DNA of 64,000 nt, from contig JAAOOA010000618.1 in the NCBI GenBank assembly GCA_012861695.1, positions 82,501 through 146,500 of the forward strand, written 5' to 3'. The DNA comes from Trematomus loennbergii (Eukaryota > Chordata > Actinopteri > Perciformes > Nototheniidae). Position numbers and translations under genes: made by a program. This document shows positions 47,871 through 59,900 of the stretch, one piece after another (the stretch's first letter is position 1; every line of letters starts with the position of its first letter). The notes under the pieces are model-generated. The model made no database searches, was not told where the DNA came from, and saw nothing but the letters and a program-made list of their open reading frames with translations.

Positions 47871-48762
47871 TCACGTGCATCCATTACATCCGTGCACACA
47901 CACATGGAAGTATAAAACACGTCCAAAAGCAACCGTGAGTCTCTGCAGAAACCAAATCTCATCTCTTTCCCTCTCAAGTAATAACACATCAGAGAGGATG
48001 CACTTTGCGTGACCTTTAGGAACATCACGCTGGAACTGTGAAGACTTTCTTCTCCTGCCCTGAAGGAATACATTCACAGCCAACAACATGACTCAGTTAT
48101 GCAAGATTCTGCTCATGGTCATTCAATTCATCCATTTGGAGACTTTAGAAGCATTTTTGATAGTCAGTCAAACAAAGGGCAACTTTCTGCAGGATTTGGA
48201 GAACTTACAATGACTTTAATAAATAACTAAGTTAACACTTTAAAATACTTGCCACAGAAATGCAGCTGTTGCCAGATCATTTAAGGCTAATGGATCGTAT
48301 TATATTATACCTTTTTCCAACATATAATCCAGGGATATCTACCAGTTTTAAAATGATTAAAGATGTTATTGCCAAAAGCACAATAGCTACAGCTTAGTGA
48401 ACATCTTAAGTCCCATATAAGACATTAAGACATAGGGAAGTCAAAGAGTTTTGGACTTATAACGAGTATTTAATTGGCACATAAGTAGCGCAGATGTCAG
48501 AAACAGGTCAATAAAAGCTGTCTAATTTAAGCAGCTTTGTCTGACTTGATATTCAAATTAAAACAAAACAGCTGGGTTCAAATGTGTCTGAAAGTGTCCC
48601 AATAAGTGTAAGGCACTTCCCAAAGACTAGTGGAATATTATCTAAATATCCATTTGTAATGACGGCGAGAACTATACGGTAACTTTCTGAGCCGTCTTCC
48701 TGTAATGTAGTAACTTCTCTGCAGGGTAGGGAGTTTTTTTAAAGGAAGTTAAGAGTGTGTGT

Positions 48763-48812
<50 letters not shown>

Positions 48813-50169
48813 AGCATCAGAGTAACATCCTGCTGTAATCTGCTCTCAATGAGCATCTTTGTTTTGCTCTGCCGGATGAGAGGGAGGTTTTGTTTTGACG
48901 GCGCTCGTCTTCAGGTGCCAAAACCACAAATCTCTGCAGTGAAAAGCATGATGAAGCACCCTGACGTGCAAACAAACGCACGTGCACGCTCATGCATGCG
49001 AGACAAACACAGGTAATTGTGTTTGATCGGGAATTAAATTATACAGGATTTCAGAGCGTGCATAATCTAGTTTAGTTGTAAAGCATTCGTGGGACACACA
49101 CAACTTCGCTCAATGCTTTCTTGACGTCAGGTGTGAAAACAGATCTTAATCTTGATAAGACTGCCTGACAAGATAAAGATTAAATAGATACAAACATTGT
49201 CAGCCGCAAGTGTGAACACATGTTGACATTATCTACTCCTGCCCTACCTTTCTCACATTCAGAAAAATCATTATATTAAATGATATAGCTATAATGGTCC
49301 TTAAGCACGGAAAACAGATCATATTGGGTCAATGAGGCGGAATAATTGCTTTCCTCTCTCCTCTGTCTGATCATTGTGTGTTTCTTGTTAAATGTCACAT
49401 TACAGACGTTTTATGACTTAATTGTTAATTAAAATCCGTGGCAGCTGCATGTCCATCAGGTAACTACGCTGATTTACACGCCTCTCGCCCGTTTAACTCT
49501 CCATTTACGGTGTAATTGTGCGAGTTACGGGGCGTGATGTGACGCTCGTGAACCTGTGCACGGTTTTTTTTATGCGTCTCGATTAATAAAAAAGAAAACA
49601 AGACGCTTGGCTGATGCTTAATTTAGCGATAATATTAACCTGAAGTGCACAGAGCGGGAGGTAGAGAGACGCCCCTCCCCCGGTGGAAAATGTGCACATC
49701 AAGCAAAGCAAAACCATATAGGTCAGAGCAGAACAGTGCTGAGTAAGCAGAGAAAGAGAGGGGGGGGGGTAACGCTGGTCAGAGTTTGACCCTCACAATG
49801 TGTGCAGAAATGGAAAGCCTGAAACTGAATCCCTACATTCCTCTGGCTTCATGACGAGTGAGAGATTCATGTGTTCATTAGCTATAGTGTAGATATGTCA
49901 ATGAAACTGAGGTCACAGGTCAACATGAATATTATATAGGACAAAATACACTGATACAATTGTGCAAGAGAACGATTTGAGACGTGCAAGAAATACAAAT
50001 AAATAGAAATGTTGAATAATCTATTTGGAGGATTGTAAGCGTCTATATACAAGTACATGGAATTAAAGTTTCAAGTCTTTTATCGTCATGTGTACATTAG
50101 CTATAGTGTAGATATGTCAATGAAAAACTTAAGGCTCCCAACAGTGCAATATGAATATATATATATGAC
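47871..50169. other. Intron; TG repeat and CNE-like block
   Basis: (TG)n at 48755-48811. 49390-49680 is single-copy with many TTAAT/ATTAA words ('atgacttaattgttaattaa', 'tctcgattaataaaaaag'), CNE-like by appearance. A perfect CRE octamer lies at 49122-49129. 50050-50130 resembles a retroposon tail in reverse ('aagtttcaagtcttttatcg'). Confidence 0.4.
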
Positions 50170-50478
50170 TTAGAACTAGGTTATGGCAAAAATCATAATC
50201 TCGGTTATTTGGGTCAATAATTGATATCATGATTATTAAAAACGATTATCCATTTACTTTGAAAACATCAATTTATTGGAGAAAAAAATGTGAGCAGTAT
50301 GTTTTTAACAGTTGATTACCGTGAACTTTAAGTTTAATTCAACTGAAAACCAATTAAAAAAAAAAAAGTAATAATAAAAAAATAATCGTTTTATTTCGAT
50401 TACGTCGTTTTCGTAATCGTTGCAAGCCATAATCGTAATTGCGATTAGAATACGATTAATTGAGCAGCCTGCATAGAA
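50170..50478 (-). mobile_element. hAT MITE fragment, reverse orientation
   Basis: Reverse complement of the element at 19360 and 37829: 'ttatggcaaaaatcataatc', 'gggtcaataattgatatcat', 'aacagttgattaccgtgaac', 'ttcaactgaaaaccaat'. The right end 'gattaattgagcagcctgc' is a degraded TIR. Confidence 0.65.
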
Positions 50479-51574
50479 CAAATAAAACAGATAACATGGA
50501 ATGAAATTGTGCAAAAGAGTCTATATAAAAGTAATTGGAATATGATATATTAGATAAATTTACAAGTTGCAATCAGATGAATGTTATGATGTTCTTTCAA
50601 AGGTTCAAGTGTTTAATAGTCTTATGTCCTGTGTAGGGATGGGTATCGTTAGGATTTTATCGATACCGCTACCGCTTATCAATACCGGTTTTTCGATACT
50701 TTTCAATAATTTGGTGCTCAAAATTATAGACATGATTACGAGATGTGAAGATTAAACAGTCATTTTATTGTATTTATTAATTAATGTAACTTTTTCCATG
50801 TCATACCAAGCAGGTCTGAGTGTGTGACAGTGTGTTCTCTGGGGGGGGGTAATTAGGGAAAGTTCATACATCCATGTAAACATGACCATTATTCAGTTCA
50901 AACGAGACGCTGCGTGCGCACCTCCTAAACCGGAAGCTCCGCTCGGCTAACCATTATATTGCGTTTATTATTTATAATTGTAATGATGGATTATCAGTAA
51001 TAATTTCAAAGTTACACAGAGACATTGGATTAACCTTCAGCAGCGTTCTTATGCCCTTGAACACAACTTTTGATCACCAAGCAGCAAAGGTAAGACATCA
51101 CTATCATCATGGCTACGTAAAGTGAAGTTGTTTTCTTGCTCTTTCCTGGCTGCTAGTTCAGTGAGTTCTGGTCGTACAGTGATGAGACGTACACCAATGG
51201 AATCTGTGGAATCTCAGCTTCCATGTGATATGTGGTTTGTGTGTCAGATAAAATGACGTAGAAAAGATCGCTTTTGCCAGTTATGTGCTAAAGTAGCCGT
51301 TAGCCCCGTTAGCCCGTTTAGCTAAGTGTTGATTTAGACTCTTGGTGTTGGACTTCTGTTCCGCGTAGGTAAAATGGTTATTAATATCGTCAGTTAGCTG
51401 AGTTTCTTCCCGTTAAGTTGGTATGCATCATTAATAGGTTGTTAAATGTTAAGAAGCCTTGAGACGCTGTTTCTAGCAAGATGTTGCGTCTGCCCCTGCT
51501 ATGGTCTGCCCCTGCTATGGTCTGCCCCTGCTATGGTCTGCCCCCGGGAGTCTCACAATAATAAGAGCGCTGTG

Positions 51575-52164
51575 ACGGACCGTCCACACAGCAGCGTTAA
51601 AAAAAAAATCTTGAAACGCTTCTGCCCATTCACTTGAATGGGGTGACGTCACTTTCCCTCACTTTTGCCGAACTGCATTGTGGGAAGCAGAGCGGAGATT
51701 TTCAGGATTTTCAGGATTCAAAGTTGAGCAATGTTCAACTTTTGAAGCTGAGGTGGAAGCGTCAGCCAATCAAATCCCGTGTATGCAAATCTGACAGTTC
51801 AAGCTCTAGCCAATCAAACGGCGTGTATGCTGGGAGAGACATACCGCAGGTCATTTCCTCATATTCCAAAACATGGAGGAGAAATTAGCGGTAGGGAATC
51901 ACCCGGTGCTTTATGACCAGTCCCTATTTACCTACCGGGATACAAACCGGAGGAGCCAGGCATGGAGGGAGGTGGCAGAGACAGTGGTAGGTTTTCGCCT
52001 GTTTGGGGAGTTTATATCCAGTTTACTTCAAACTGTTTTGCTTCGTATGTCGGGGGCGGGAGATTCATGTGATTGGTTGTTGGTGCCTTGCTCGCAAAAA
52101 ATCCCCAAGCTTCAGATACGCCCACCTCCAAGATTTTTTTAACGCTGCTGTGTGGACGCTCCGT
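51575..52164. mobile_element. Nested inverted-repeat element
   Basis: ACGGACCGTCCACACAGCAG (left) is repeated inverted at the right (CTGCTGTGTGGACGCTCCGT), with an A run / T run inside each end. About 590 bp inside the hAT element, so it inserted later. It contains a MADF-like exon and a perfect CRE octamer at 51644-51651. PIF/Harbinger is suspected because that superfamily carries Myb/MADF-like proteins; the target duplication is unclear. Confidence 0.7.
51873..51986 (+). pseudogene. MADF-domain exon fragment in a transposon
   Basis: The frame starts MEEKLAVGNHPVLYDQSLF then TYRDTNRRSQAWREVAETV. The pattern NHPVLYD...Y-D...AW-EVA is the first two helices of the MADF (Myb/SANT-like) DNA-binding domain. 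It is followed at once by GTG|gtaggt, a plausible donor, so this looks like the first exon of a transposon-borne DNA-binding protein; the rest is missing. A host gene is unlikely because it lies between the inverted repeats of the nested element. Confidence 0.6.
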
Positions 52165-52378
52165 TAGGAGAGATGACGAGTGGCCAATCAGAGCGGTACT
52201 CAAACCGGATACGTCACACGGGATGAGGGTTCCCAACCAACCAGAATTGTTTGAACTAAGGAAGTAGCGTAATTCATATACCGATAGCAGCACCGGTTGA
52301 CCAGCGGCTTAACGGTATACCTATCAGGAACCGGTACTGACTTAGTACCGGTTCTCGATACCCATCCCTAGTCCTATG

Positions 52379-53199
52379 GAATACAACTGTCCCCGAGTCT
52401 GGTGGTTTTAGACCTGATACTATTGTTTTATTAAATATAAATCATAAGAAGGAGAATCTGGGAAATCTTGTTTCATCTTAGTTTCGAAGGTTTTAAAGAG
52501 AGGGTCTTTATGTCACTGGAGAAAATGCAAAAACAAACAAAAAAGCGATTACAGCCTTGTTCTGACTAAATCATAATAATAATAGAACAGGACAGAGATA
52601 AAAAAAACAGATAAAATAGTGCAAGTAAATACAAATAGAATAGAGATAGTGCAAGAAGAGTCGATATAAAAGTACTCTGAAACCTAAAGCAGGATTTCTC
52701 AATTGTGTAATTTTTGTACACGGTATAATTATCACATCTAATTAAGTTAATGAACACTGGTCATGTTTTTGGTTGTTTTAGATTTACCATCCAAAATCTG
52801 GGCCTCTTTCACATCGGACGGAAATTCCCACAAATGTTACTTTTTAAAAATCCAATTTTTTGTAGTTTTCCCACAAACACTGCTCTATGTTTACCTTTGA
52901 GGGAAGGTGTTCCAGACCTTTCTATAAAGCACTTCCTCACCTCTACGTTGCATGAATGAAATGAAGGTTTTGGGTACACCTTCAACGCATTAACAGTTAT
53001 TTAGATGTGCAGTATTGTCCAGATTGAGTCTCTACTTCCTGCAGGAAACAGCTGCAGATTTGTCCAGGATCATGTGACCTCTGTCGTCTCCTCTGCTGAA
53101 GCTAACTGGCTGAGGGCACCTTCTTAGCATCGAGCAGCAGACGCCACCATATCATTTAGCTCCAGATCAATATGCACTTTGCTGGGGCTGACCTACATA

Positions 53200-53202
<3 letters not shown>
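52379..53202. other. Intron, no gene recognised
   Basis: AT-rich. Some retroposon-like words ('gcaagtaaatacaaatagaa' type) around 52600-52680. Nothing coding. Confidence 0.45.

Positions 53203-53257
<55 letters not shown>
53203..53257. repeat. (TG)n microsatellite
   Basis: About 55 bp of pure TG, followed by 'agaggggggatacg'. Confidence 0.95.
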
Positions 53258-53259
<2 letters not shown>

Positions 53260-55460
53260 AGGGGGGATACGTCTAAATCATTGGATTGCCCGAGAGCCTG
53301 AGGATCTCTGGAGGTGTGCCGTTACAAACCTCAGCTCTGAAAACATTACACATTTTAAATTATACCGGGATTATTATTCTAACCCAAATGGACGGCCACT
53401 AGGGATTAACACACCTGGAAATGATCACAAGGACTCTTTAACATTACATTCATGCCAGTATAAGGCTTAAATGTTCCTAAATGTTAGGTGTGATGCATTA
53501 TAGATCCTGCAGAAGAACGGCAAAACTAACCATCTTGATAATTGAGATTAAATTGTACATTTAGATCAGAAAACATCTCAAGCAGAGCACCGTTTCATTT
53601 CCATGTTGCGCTACTTTCCTGCCGATTAATCCTCCTATTGATACGTTTTCCAGGAGATGATTTGGGCTAACTTTCCTCCACAAACATCTGGAGAAAATTC
53701 ACAGAAATCCTTCGTGTCGATCCCGAGGAAAACACGGTAATAAAGCCGATATCTGATAGCAGAAAAAATACGTTTTGATATCATATAAACACAGTAATGC
53801 GTTTAAAAGGCCATCGCACAGTGACTTTAAATAGGCTAAGAAGCTAATTGAGAGCAGGGGGTCTTCTGTTCGAGCATTAAGATAATAAACTTTGAGATGT
53901 GGCAGATTATAATCGTTGTCGTCTGAAACGGCTGTGCAATATCACTGCGTATAATAAACACTTAATTTTACTGCCTCCACTGACTCACTTTTTTAAATGC
54001 TGAGACCTTGTTACCTCGTTGTATACTATGTAGGTTTGCTTATTTGTTTTTAATTCTTATAGCATCTGATAAGCCTTTTTCTTTAAATATAAGTCTGCTG
54101 ATTTTACTTTTATCTGCACAGTACATTTCTCATTTTATGCAATGCAGTAATGGCTTATTGTTTTTCATTCTCATAGCGCGATATGCCTTTTTATTTGATA
54201 ATCAATCTACTTTCTTGGACTCTTATCTGCACTGTATCTTCTCTGTAAATTGGACGAGTAAAGCATTTGTGATTCTAGTATTAGTTGCGTACCGTCTATT
54301 TAATTTTGGGGCCGATTGGCTTCCCTGTCTGTGGTTGAATAAATACATAAAGCTTTGTAATGTCCTTAAATGATAACCTGTTTCTACAGTCAGTGTACAG
54401 GCGGCTGTTTACAACACAGAGGGATGGGAAGGCTGGTTTGAGGTCAGCTAAACAACACAATGACACCAGGCCTGGAGGCAGGAGGAGGACGAGGAGGAGG
54501 AGGAGGAAACACTGCTCTCCCTCCTCCTCTCGCTGTAATATCTTGGCCCTTTCCCCACAGCTCATCCTCACGCCCACCACGGACCTGTCACACGGCTGTT
54601 TCCATGACAGCACGAACGCAGAGGAGACGGGAGGAGACGGACACGTTACACAACACAGATCTGTTGCACACCAACTTAACAAGAGGAAAAACATCTTAAA
54701 TTAACCCCGTGTTACATTCATTAGGGTATTTATTTAATGCAGTTATTGTAGAAGACAATCCGTGTCATACATGCACATTTATTCTGCCAAATGTACCCAC
54801 AAACTGTAAATCAGAATACTGTATCCCATGGGGAAATGGGTTTTGTGCTCTATGAACTTAACGAGGAAAAACGTATTTAATTAACCGGTGTTACATCGTG
54901 TAGTCTGTCTTACTGTACGGGGTAAATTAATGTAGGTTATTTATTTAATGTAGATGTGATGCATCCAGACTGATCCGGGTCATGTATGCACTTTGTCTGG
55001 GCCAAATGCACCTAAAAACAGTCGATCTGAATATTTTATCCGATGGGAAAATGGGTTTTATTGCTCTATTTAAAAATGTATATGTATATATAAGAAATTT
55101 TTACATGATACAAACATAAGAAGTTAAAGCAAGAAAGAGTAATAAAATATCACATTATTAATTATAATATTATTAGTAGAGTATTATTAACACAAGTTAC
55201 CAACTATCATAACAGTCAAACTTATTCAGAGTGTCGTAGCTACTGGGACCGGGTCCTGATTTTGTAAGTTACATTATAAATAACCAAATAGTTGATTCAC
55301 TTATCACCCTGTCTTCAAAATTATTTACAGATTGCTTGCTTTGTTTTCATCTGATATGCAAGAACAAGAGGATAATAAAATAATAAAAATGTTCTTCAGA
55401 TTGGTCTTACATGCGTCAAGGATTTCTCCAACATGACCCATTTAGAAAAACTGGGTTTAA
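53258..55460. other. Intron, no gene recognised
   Basis: 54000-54370 is AT-rich. 54475-54530 is a (GGA)n-like tract. 'aagaggaaaaacatcttaaa' at about 54678 and 'aacgaggaaaaacgtattta' at about 54859 start two diverged copies of a segment of about 180 bp. No splice-bounded frame seen. Confidence 0.45.
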
Positions 55461-56035
55461 CCCTTGTGTTGTGTTGAAAGCTGTTAGCGGGTCAGTTTTG
55501 ACCCATGATTTATCTCAGTCCAAAACACACAAAAATATGACATCATCTAAATCATCATAACTAACTTATATGCATTCATAACCGTACAATCCTGTTGTAA
55601 TTAATGTTATGGCCCGACAAACACATTACACGTGCATGTGTGTGGTTCAGGTTCAAGTGTGTACATATTCTTTGAGAAAGGTTGAGTTCCCGGGGGAGGG
55701 GGGCCAGAGGGAGGGGAGACCAGGTGCATGTTGCTAAAAATGATTGTTACAGTGGATGAAGAGTGGGGGAGGGGTGTCTAAAGTCAAAGATGAATCTTGA
55801 TTGGGCCAAATTTGACCTCGAGTCACCCACAACAATTCTGCGGGCTCTCCCCAGACCCCAACACCAAATTATACACTTTTATTTTAGAGACCTTCAGACT
55901 TGGCTAAAATGGTCAAAATCAGTTTTGTAGTGTTTATATATCTGTTGTGGAGGATATCATGAAGCCTTGTTCCGATACAAAAAACTAGAGCGTAGTTCTT
56001 AACTTGAAACGGGTCACCCAAACACAACATAAGGG
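55461..56035. mobile_element. piggyBac-type MITE
   Basis: TTAA (55457-55460) then CCCTTGTGTTGTGTTG at the left; AACACAACATAAGGG then TTAA (56036-56039) at the right. CCCT ends with TTAA duplications are the piggyBac signature. GGGTCA-GTTT-TGACCC at about 55491 is an internal inverted repeat. 575 bp, no transposase. Confidence 0.85.
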
Positions 56036-56039
56036 TTAA

Positions 56040-58638
56040 ATAAGAAATTTCACATTTAATAAGCCCAGTACATGGTAGCTTATATAATATAATATATTCA
56101 GTCCTATACGACCAGAAAATGTGGAATTTTAGCTTCAAATTTGACCTTTTTAAGGCAATTTATTGAGTTTCTTAATGGTAGATGATGACTGACTAATCAT
56201 TTTAAAATGTGAGTTTAAAGGCAGTGGGACGGAACATTTTCACTATTTTCTTACATGTTATAAATCAAACGACGAGTCAGATAAATGTAGTTACACTTCT
56301 AGGACATAATACATAAAATGGTTTTAATTCTGCATTTTAGTGGAGCTTCAGAGCCTCATTTTGCCAGCGACACAGAGAGAGAGAGAACAGCAGAGCGCTG
56401 GTTACAGAACAAGGGTCAGATGATTACAGTATCACTGAGCTGACGCAACAAAGACACTGTCACAGGGCAAAAGTCAGCGATTACAAGACGGGCCGTTTGT
56501 GTCCACGAGAAAACACAGCTTTGATTTACGATTGAACACGGCCTGCACAAAGAGCCGCACACAAACAATACACAGCGAGGGTGTGTGTGTGTGAGAGGGA
56601 AATTACAGGCTGTGTGAAGGAGAGATTGTTTTTCTGACAGGTATCACACACACCTGTGGCTGTAGTTTACAATGTGTGCAGGGCGAAGCAACTTCACACA
56701 GAAAAGCGCCAAGTCCCTGTATAAACATCCACGTGCTCGCATGAATTCCTCAGGTGTCCTCATGCAAAACAAACATCCCGCCATCACTGACACAAAACAC
56801 GACTATCAGAGCGACAGTTAAAGGGGGAAACACTGGACTGTGATTCAAACTAGCATGCTATAACCAAAAATAAAAAAGGAGGACTTCATACTGCAGGAAT
56901 GCATGAATGTATCTAGGAGAAAGCAGTCCGGCGTCATGTGCATGCAGAGTGTCCTCATCTCACTCCCAAAAATTAAATAAGGTCGATAGTGGAGGAATAT
57001 TTTACTCCCGACTTCCCGTCATCCAAGGACAAACTGTTTATTAAAAAAAAAACGACATGACGAGCAGCAAGGAGAAGGCCACAGAAAAAAAACGCCAACT
57101 ATTTCGATATTAAATTAATAGTTGAAGTTGTTTTTCGTACACAAATGCCAGAAAATGCTTGTGGTTTGATTGATAAAAACTCAGAAAATATGGGGAATGT
57201 CCAAGTACAAGACGACGCCTGCAAATGTCTTGTTTTCCCAGAGCATAAACCAAAGATATTGACTTTATTCTGATATATAGAGACACAAAAAGCAGCATTA
57301 CTGTATATTTGAGAGGCTGGAAACAGCATTTTCTGCCCTCTTTCAAGGTAAAATGCCTAATAACAATCAAACTAGTAGGTGTTTCTGCAGCTCTAGCTCA
57401 GGGTCATTGTTTCTGTTGAACTCCTCCAGAGTTTACTTTGCATTTAACGACCCGTCAGATCGGACTGAAATCCATCAAATCCTCACAGAAGCGACTGAAG
57501 TTGCAGCCAAGCCACATGTGCAGAACATGCCAGGTTAGACCTCAGAGGAGTGTTGTGACAGGAGAGCTGTGCACCATCAGGAGGGCAGAGACATGCAACA
57601 GAAACCGCTCGACTGGTTCAGCTGCATGCCTCCCTGCAGCTTCACCCAGAGGAAAGGCTGACAATCACTGAAATGGCACAAGTTGTATAGTCCTGGAGCA
57701 GTGGAGCAGGAGAGCCTTAAAAGGAGAGCACTCTGAGCACAACAAAGCCACACTGGAGCATGCACACCCTGCACAGAGCAGCTCAAATGTACTAAAACCT
57801 TCAAAAAGGAAGCATGAGACTTGTGTTGTGATCGCATAAATATACGTGTTGATGTTTTAAAAAGCTGCATTGTTTTCATTTTCCACGCTTTTGGATCATG
57901 CACACACATCTTAAAAAACCGCTATCATTTCCTTAATCACGTAAAAGTACCATGGGACCAGCTGATTGTGGTACACACACACAAATAAAGCAGCACTGTT
58001 CCCCTCTTCCCCGCTTCTTCTTCAGTCTATGCCCAACTTTCTGGACACTTTGCCCCCGGTATAGCTCTGGTGCTAACTAGCCTGGTGGTGCAGCAGCAGC
58101 TCCACAATGCAAACACATGAGAAACATTAGTTCAGCAGAAAAAAAGCTCCATGCACCCTGCAGACATTTCCTCCACATACACAGGGAGAAGAAGCATGTT
58201 GGATACGAGCTCAAAACCACAGAAACAGCTGAAAACACACATGGAGAGCAGAGAGGAGTCTTCTGCCTCTCTTATTTCTGACAACGACAGACTAAAGCTA
58301 ACTGTTAGCATGCCAACTTCGTCCGGTGTTGTGTGCACGGTCACTCAGCAAAAAAAAACAACCACATATGAAACAAATGTACACGAATAGCTCACTTTAA
58401 AATGTCCATACACGTCTTATTGTTGAGTTTAACCGGCTGACAAACAGTGCAATAAGTGGCTCGCAGGCTCTCTGTGTAATTCCTGCAGAAAACACTATTG
58501 ACTTAGCCGAGGAGCTAACATGCTAACGCCGAAGCCAGACAGACACACAGCCGAGATTGAAGCCCTTTGCATCGGATTCACACCGTCGAAACACCCGGTT
58601 CCCCTGCAACACGAACCCCAACACATGAGGGTACTCAC
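56040..58638. other. Intron near the putative promoter, no exon recognised
   Basis: 56340-56830 is single-copy and of balanced composition. 57110-57350 is hAT-MITE debris ('gccagaaaatgcttgtggtt', 'gaggctggaaacagcatttt'). 57350-58640 has several short frames on both strands but none with recognised similarity. Confidence 0.4.
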
Positions 58639-58770
58639 GGTGAGAGAGTTGGTTCCCTGTCGTCGGTGTTAAATCCTGGTTTTCAGAAGCTTCTCTGACC
58701 TTCGTGGTAGTGAAACAACATTTGTGCTGGCTGACTGTGCCGCCATGTTCCTCCTGCTGTGCGGAGCGAG
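58639..58770 (-). promoter_or_regulatory. ncoa2: Putative NCOA2 promoter and first exon
   Basis: On the minus strand AACATGGCGGC (58749-58739) is a consensus YY1-type initiator motif, usually just downstream of TATA-less start sites. It is followed by about 100 bp and a strong donor ACC|gtgagtac at 58638-58637. Sequence around 58740-58860 has more CpG than the intron. The ATG in the YY1 motif opens a 25-codon upstream frame. The site lies 2.8 kb from the TRAM1 3' end and upstream of the other NCOA2 exons. The exact start site is not determined; assignment to NCOA2 is inference. Confidence 0.45.
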
Positions 58771-58924
58771 TGTTTATCATCCTCCCCCACACCGCATCAC
58801 GGGGCTCCATACGTACATCCACCTGGGTGACACGATGCTGTTCAGCAGCAAGCATCTGCACACTTTCCCCAGCCTTTAAGTGCATGTTATTGTGGAGCAA
58901 AAAAAACACAAAAAAACATCCAAA
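58771..58924. other. Region upstream of putative first exon
   Basis: Contains CGTGTCACCC, TACGTA and GCGGTGTGGGGGAGG words on the minus strand. No TATA box at a suitable distance was noted. Confidence 0.3.
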
Positions 58925-59900
58925 CTCTTACGGTTATACAAGGAAAGGTGTTGCAATACACCAAACTCACACCAGTGGGAATACTGCTTACTAACATGGA
59001 TGCACATTTAAGGTTTTAGGGTTTAAATCAAACCCTTTCAAAACTGTGCCATTCAACATTGATGTCTTATTAATACTAAAGTACAAAACAAAAAACATAA
59101 AAACTCAGGTTACAAAGGAAAAGTGTTGTAATACATCAAATGTACACCAATGGGAATACTGCTTACTAACATGGATGCACATTTAAGGTTTTAGGATTTA
59201 TATAAACCTGTGCTATTCAACATTATTGTCTTATTAATACTAATACTCCACATTTTTTAGCCTTTATTTATACAGGTGTAAAATCTCATTGAGACACAAG
59301 GGACCTGTTCAGTGGTAACACTACCACACAAAGTTACAGACATACAGGACACTGAAACAAACATCGTAAAAAAAGTAGTCATTGAAATCCATATACAGTG
59401 GTCAGATATAGCAGGTGCAAACACCCACAGAAGATTTCTCCAGCACATGTTATTGTGATGCCTCATATCTGACCCTGCATCATCTGAACACTGTTCCTTT
59501 CACACTCACTTAAGTGGAGGTTTTAAGTGCAGAAAAAACCCCCATAAAAACTCAGGTTATAAAAGGAAAAGTGTTGCAATACTTCAAACTTACACCAGTG
59601 GGAATGCTGGATGCACATTTAAGGAATTAGGATTTATATAAACATAACAATATATTGAAAACAACCCATTTAAAACTGTGCCAATAAACATTAACGCCAT
59701 ACCTGATATCTTACATGCATCTGCACACTTTTAATGTAATATTTTAAGTGCATGTTGTGGTGAAAACTCAGTATAACTCAGGTGATACAAGAAGTGTTTC
59801 AATAAATCAAGCAGGGATGTAAGTTCTTAAAAATGTATATAAACCTAAAAATAGACCCTTTTAAACTTTGAAATTCAACATTATTACCGTATATATTGTA
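58925..59900. repeat. Diverged tandem repeat, about 160-170-bp unit, four copies
   Basis: 'aaggaaa(a)gtgttg(c/t)aatac' plus 'cac(c)a(g/a)tgggaat(a/g)ctg', 'gatgcacatttaagg' and 'attcaacatt' recur in order from about 58940, 59115, 59560 and 59785. Later copies are more degraded. Confidence 0.75.

Larger units (their letters stand above)
50634..52370. mobile_element. hAT element (TAGGGATGGGTATCG ends) with nested element
   Basis: Ends TAGGGATGGGTATCG and CGATACCCATCCCTA, inverted. Flanks GTCCTGTG (50626-50633) and GTCCTATG (52371-52378) form an 8-bp duplication with one difference. Four tandem 'ctgctatggtctgcccc' units lie near 51490-51545. A second inverted-repeat element is nested at 51575-52164. 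No transposase of its own is seen. Confidence 0.88.
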
